A DNA stretch of 32,538 nucleotides, taken from Emmonsiellopsis sp. PD_33 (lineage: Eukaryota > Ascomycota > Eurotiomycetes > Onygenales > Ajellomycetaceae). A program made the position numbers and the translations under genes. Numbering within the stretch: position 1 is the first letter of the stretch; each line of letters opens with the position of its first letter. The stretch is taken from assembly GCA_032988165.1 (NCBI GenBank), contig JANTQF010000386.1, forward strand, positions 1 to 32,538, written 5' to 3'. Shown here one piece after another: positions 28,694-32,538 of the stretch. The notes under the pieces were generated by a model. It saw only the letters and a list, made by a program, of their open reading frames with translations. It was not told where the DNA came from and ran no database searches.

Positions 28694-31631
28694 TCACAAA
28701 AAATCCTCCGGCCAGTCAAACCCACTCTCACCCCCACCCCCATTCTCCTTTCCCTTCATCCCCTCCTTACCCACACGCCTCAACCTCCCCCCGCTCCCAT
28801 CACCAACCCCCTTCCTCCCAACCTCCTCAACCCCCATCATCTTCACCCCCATCTCCCTCCGCCGACGCGAATTCGACCCCGCGACAAAATTAGCCGGCAG
28901 GGGCGGGACGGGGGGCACGTCTTCGACATTCATCATCATCATGTCCTCCTCGTCTGCTCCGGTTCCAGTGCTATGGTTGTGGCTATGGGTGCGGTTTGAT
29001 TTAGATTTAGATGTTAGTGGGTCTTCATTTTCCGGTGGGAAAGTGGTGGAGGAGCGGCGGCGGCGGGGTGATTTGGCCTTTTTCGCATTTTGTTTGGGTT
29101 TTGGATGGGGGTTGTAGGTTTCAATTTCGTTGTCATTCTCGTTCTCGTTGTCGATGTCAGTGGACTTGTTGGGGGGTAGGATGGTATTGGTGGTGTCTTC
29201 GGCCTTTACTAAGGAAGGGGCAGGCCGTTGCAGCTTCCCCTTCCGCGCAGTCGAGTATTTATCCCCCCCATGCCGCGAGGCAGCAGTCAAATCCTGACTA
29301 ACCTCCCGCCTGCCCTTCCTCAACCGCTGATGATCCACAGACCCCTTATTAAACATCGCCCTATTCGTCGGATTCTCCTCCGCGGCGGCCTGACCAAGCA
29401 ACACCCGCTCAGATGGGAGAGACGGTAATGCGCCAGGTACAAATTTTTTCTTCCGTACCACCCCTGTATGCAAGCCCGAGGTATGCGGCGGTGGAATGGG
29501 CGCGATACTTTCCTTCTCCTCTTTCTCCTCCTCGCAAGCCTTCACGTGTTCATTCCACGCCATTTCGGCATCCCGGATTCCGTTGCCAGTACCATTTCCG
29601 AAACCATTGCCGTCTCCAACTTCACTCCCATCCCCAGATACCCGATTCAGCTCCTTGCGCGCCTTTTCCAGCCGACTCTCCAAATTGCTAACCTTCTTCC
29701 GTAGCTTCTTCTGCTTCTCCAGCTCCTTGCGCGACGCCTGTTTGCGAAGGATGCTCGAATCTGCGTCAGGAGCATCGCGATCGTCATCGACAGACTCCCG
29801 CCCGCCCCGCTTGCTGACCAGAGAAGGAGTGGAGATATTGATATAAGATGCGGCTTTGCGCAGGTCCTGGAACGAGGCACGGATCGCGCTCTTGGACGGG
29901 GTGAGGAGGTTCTCCTTGCTGAATGTTGACGAGATGGAGCGATTATGCTTGTGCGGCGTAGTGATCATGGACTGTTGTTTCTTGACGACCTTGACCTTCT
30001 TCTCCTTGCCGCTGGGCGTCACCGCACCACCACCGCCGCCGCCGCCGCTATGATTGGCGGAGACGGTTTTCACCGTCCCCTTATACCCAGCAGCCTTTAG
30101 TTCTGCATACGCCTTCTCAGCCTGAGCCCGGCGCTCATCCAAAATATCAGTCGACGATACGGTTGCTGTAGACGCCTTGGTCCCATCCTGCGGCCCGCTC
30201 CAGATATCAGAGACGTTACTCCAGACACCAAACGGATTAAACGCGGAGGCAATCGCCTGGCCAAACCGGACGAGCCCAGACTTGGCACTAGGCGTATCTG
30301 TCGCGACAGAGCTCATGGAATTCGCAATGGAGCCGGAATGGGCGTGGCCGTATCTAGACCCGGTGCCGGTAGTGCTAACACTTCCCCCGCGGTTGTCACC
30401 GGATTCTCCCTCGTCGCCAGTGACGTACCGATCGAGTGCATCCTCGACGTCGTCGCCAATGTAGATGCTAGGCGGCTTCTGGCTGACACGATCGTTCATG
30501 CTTCCTTCCAGGAACCTGGACCGACGCTCGCCATCCGCGGAGGATGGGGAGATGAATCCGGACACTGAGCGAGAGCCATGGTGGTGGTAAGTCGCCGACG
30601 ACTTGCCTGCGGACTGTCTCCTCCTCGAGCGGAGACGAGGGGTGGAATCCTTCATCCCTCCAGCCGTGTGGCCGGGGCTTGCTTCTCTGCTGCGCAGGAG
30701 CCATTCGTTTGAGCGTATGCGCTTCGGGGACGACTTGGCGGTGCCCTTTGCATATTGGGGTGTAGGTACCCCCAAACTGTGCGTGGGAGTATCCCGGGTA
30801 GCGGAATTTGACGGACCCTTTGGGGTGTCGTAGTCATAGTTGTATTCGTCGCCATCCTCCTCTGGGTCTCTAGCCAATTTGCGCTTTGACGACGTGAATC
30901 CAGCCGTCCTATTGGTACTCTCCAAGCCCGGCTCGGCCTCACAGTCAATATGGCGGTGAGAATGCCGCGAGGGAGTTATCTGTATATGCTTGATGTCAGT
31001 TGAAGAAACAACATAAAAACAGTGCAGCTACAAACAATGACAAACAAAAGCAGACAAAATAAAATACACCACTCAAAAATACAAAAACATAATTAAAACC
31101 AGCCCGATGAAATGAAACCATGGAAACAGGTCCAAACAAAGGGACAAAAAAACCTTAAAAAAGTCCGGGGCAGTCTCCAACAGAATCCAAGGTTCGCACC
31201 ACACACACAAAAAAATAAAGCCCGATTACCCCAGATCTTTCCCAAACCCGATCGATACGATCGCAACGTTTCATCCGAGGCCGGTAACGGTTCAGTTCCG
31301 GACCTTTGTCCCACGGGAATCCAATCCAAAATAGCAGCCAACCCTCCCAAAACAAAAATCACCGTCATTGCAGTTTTCGAAATCCAAAAAAAAAAAAAAA
31401 AGGCAAATCATATATACGAACCTGATCAGCAACATCCCTACCCCCACCAGTATCGGTATCATTGTTCCTCCCATCGCGGTCATTCATCGAGGGAGAATAA
31501 TAATAATGCCGGTACTCTTCGCCATGGTTATGGGAATGGGTATGCACAGGGTTCTGCTCAGCATAATAATCCGCAGCCGTCGAATTGGGCTGGCTCTTCT
31601 TGGTCGCTTTCTTCTCCTTTGCCATTGGCAT
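28694..31631 (-). CDS. Large low-complexity nuclear protein (fungal 'nuclear RNA-binding protein' type)
   Basis: Minus-strand exons 31631-31422 and 30979-28694 with a 442-bp intron (30980-31421), long for this genome; the join is in phase 0 and gives 831 residues. Start: ATG at 31631 (MPMAKEKKATKK). The protein is mostly disordered, rich in Ser, Arg/Lys and Gly, with nuclear-localisation-like basic clusters (SSKRKLARDPEEDGDEY, RRRQSAGK, KSPRRRRSS). One more ordered segment is LVRFGQAIASAFNPFGVWSN. A coiled coil of about 40 residues begins near ELEKQKKLRKKVSNLESRLE. A polyglycine run follows NHS, and the chain ends in SGFDWPEDFL. Similar fungal proteins carry the label nuclear RNA-binding protein, but I see no RRM or KH domain, so the function is unknown. 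The first-exon assignment is less certain than the second exon. Confidence 0.75.
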
Positions 31632-32054
31632 TGTTCTCTCGCGGCTGGTTGAGTGACGTGACTAGAGCGCAGGTATGCTATGCTGGCCTGCTGAAACTCT
31701 GGATGTTGTTTTTGGGGTTTCAAATGCCGCCAGCAAAAACAGAAACGGACAAGCACACACACCCACTGCCAATTTTGTTTGGCTGTCCCGCTCACCCGCT
31801 GTCAGATTGGAAGAAGAGATCGTAGGCAAGCCAGCAAGCCAGCCAGCAGACAAGGCAGCGGGAAACAAACCGACCTCAATTGGCGAAGGCCAGGTTCTCT
31901 TTCTGCTGCTGCAAATCGATAAAAACGACCGTGTCTGATATCAAGAATGACAGGAACAGGAAAAAGGGAAAAGAGAAAGATAAAAATAAAAAAAAAAAAA
32001 ACAAAAGGAACAACAACAACTCTCGTCGTAAATAGACAAAATTGATGATGACAG

Positions 32055-32074
32055 CTCACTCACTCACTCACTCA
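32055..32074 (+). repeat. (CTCA)5 microsatellite
   Basis: Five perfect tandem CTCA units about 420 bp upstream of the nuclear-protein ATG. Such short repeats are length-variable between strains. Confidence 0.9.
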
Positions 32075-32281
32075 CCCACTGTTGCTGTGCCAGGGATTCC
32101 AAACCAACAACAACAAACCAGCAAAGGCAACGCCAGCAAAAAAAAAAGGGAACCTCAACCAGGCAGACTAGAACAGCGGATAGATAGATAGACAGGAAAT
32201 CAAACAAACAAGTATTCCTCTAGTTATCCAATTGACTATGGATGTCTGCTGATTTGTTTTGTTGGGTTGTGTGTAGGGAAC

Positions 32282-32302
32282 CTCGAGTCTCGAGTCTCGA
32301 GT
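32282..32302 (+). repeat. (CTCGAGT)3 tandem repeat
   Basis: Three perfect heptamer units, each containing the palindrome CTCGAG, followed by a degenerate fourth unit (CTTGACT). The regular spacing of palindromes could be a binding-site array or a simple replication-slippage repeat. Confidence 0.85.
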
Positions 32303-32538
32303 CTTGACTTTGTTGATTGTGATTTGTTTTGTTGCACCACGTCACGTCCCGTCGCACACCGCTCAGCCCTAGCGGACTTTAGTTGACGTTTAACTAGAAT
32401 AAACCCCGATCGAGGCTGGCCCGGTTGGGTGTTTAATGAGGGGTGGGGGGTTGGATTGGCCTTCAGCTGGCGTGCGTGTGTGAGTGTGTGGGAGTGTGGT
32501 TGTACTAAGTCACCACGCGCGGCAGTGAGTGTGCTGCT

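Larger units (their letters stand above)
31632..32538. other. Upstream region of the nuclear-protein gene
   Basis: About 900 bp at the right edge, presumably 5' leader and promoter of the minus-strand gene. It contains A-runs (31986-32000, 32140-32150), tetranucleotide and heptanucleotide repeats listed separately, and a GT-rich tract near 32470-32505. Open frames here are low-complexity and on both strands; none is called. A gene could start beyond the edge. Confidence 0.5.

Noticed and set aside
1..32538. tRNA, rRNA, CRISPR or secondary-metabolite backbone genes
   Set aside because: I looked for B-box-like GTTCGA contexts in the gaps, repeat-spacer arrays and PKS/NRPS/terpene motifs and found nothing convincing.

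Overview
The window looks like nuclear DNA of a filamentous ascomycete (Pezizomycotina, most likely Eurotiomycetes such as an Aspergillus or Penicillium relative). The reasons are: genes split by many 65-110 bp GT..AG introns that reconstruct uninterrupted family proteins, mixed gene orientation, fungal-specific families, and an AT-rich transposon relic decayed in the style of repeat-induced point mutation (RIP). The species itself cannot be fixed from sequence reading alone.

Layout, left to right: the 3' part of a large UBE2O/BIRC6-type ubiquitin-conjugating enzyme (+, 1-1322); an amino acid/GABA/choline-type APC permease (+, 2870-4691); a six-exon putative cyclase of the PF04199/kynurenine-formamidase-like family (+, 6054-7561); an acyl-CoA dehydrogenase ending in the peroxisomal signal AKL (-, 8045-9643); an F-box/ankyrin-repeat protein (+, 11254-13056); a D-serine dehydratase/D-threonine aldolase-like PLP enzyme (-, 13704-15249); a degenerate Mutator-like (MULE) DNA transposon with terminal inverted repeats and a near-perfect 10-bp target duplication (about 15599-18477); a RidA enamine/imine deaminase (+, 18714-19263); a DapA-family lyase/aldolase (+, 20496-21512); an HSL-type alpha/beta hydrolase (+, 23245-24358); an MFS transporter of the anion:cation symporter type (+, 26209-27884); and a large low-complexity nuclear protein (-, 28694-31631).

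How the genes may work together (inference): from the permease to the MFS transporter the window carries an unusual run of small-molecule catabolic genes. The tightest logical link is D-serine dehydratase-like + RidA + DapA-like. PLP-dependent serine/threonine dehydratases release reactive 2-aminoacrylate-type enamines, RidA hydrolyses these to 2-oxoacids such as pyruvate, and DapA-family enzymes use or release pyruvate or other 2-oxoacids. The dehydratase-like and RidA genes are head to head and were apparently separated by only about 0.6 kb before the MULE landed in their shared upstream region. This candidate catabolic module, split by a dead transposon, is the most interesting idea in the window. 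No secondary-metabolite backbone gene (PKS, NRPS, terpene synthase), tRNA, rRNA or CRISPR was seen.
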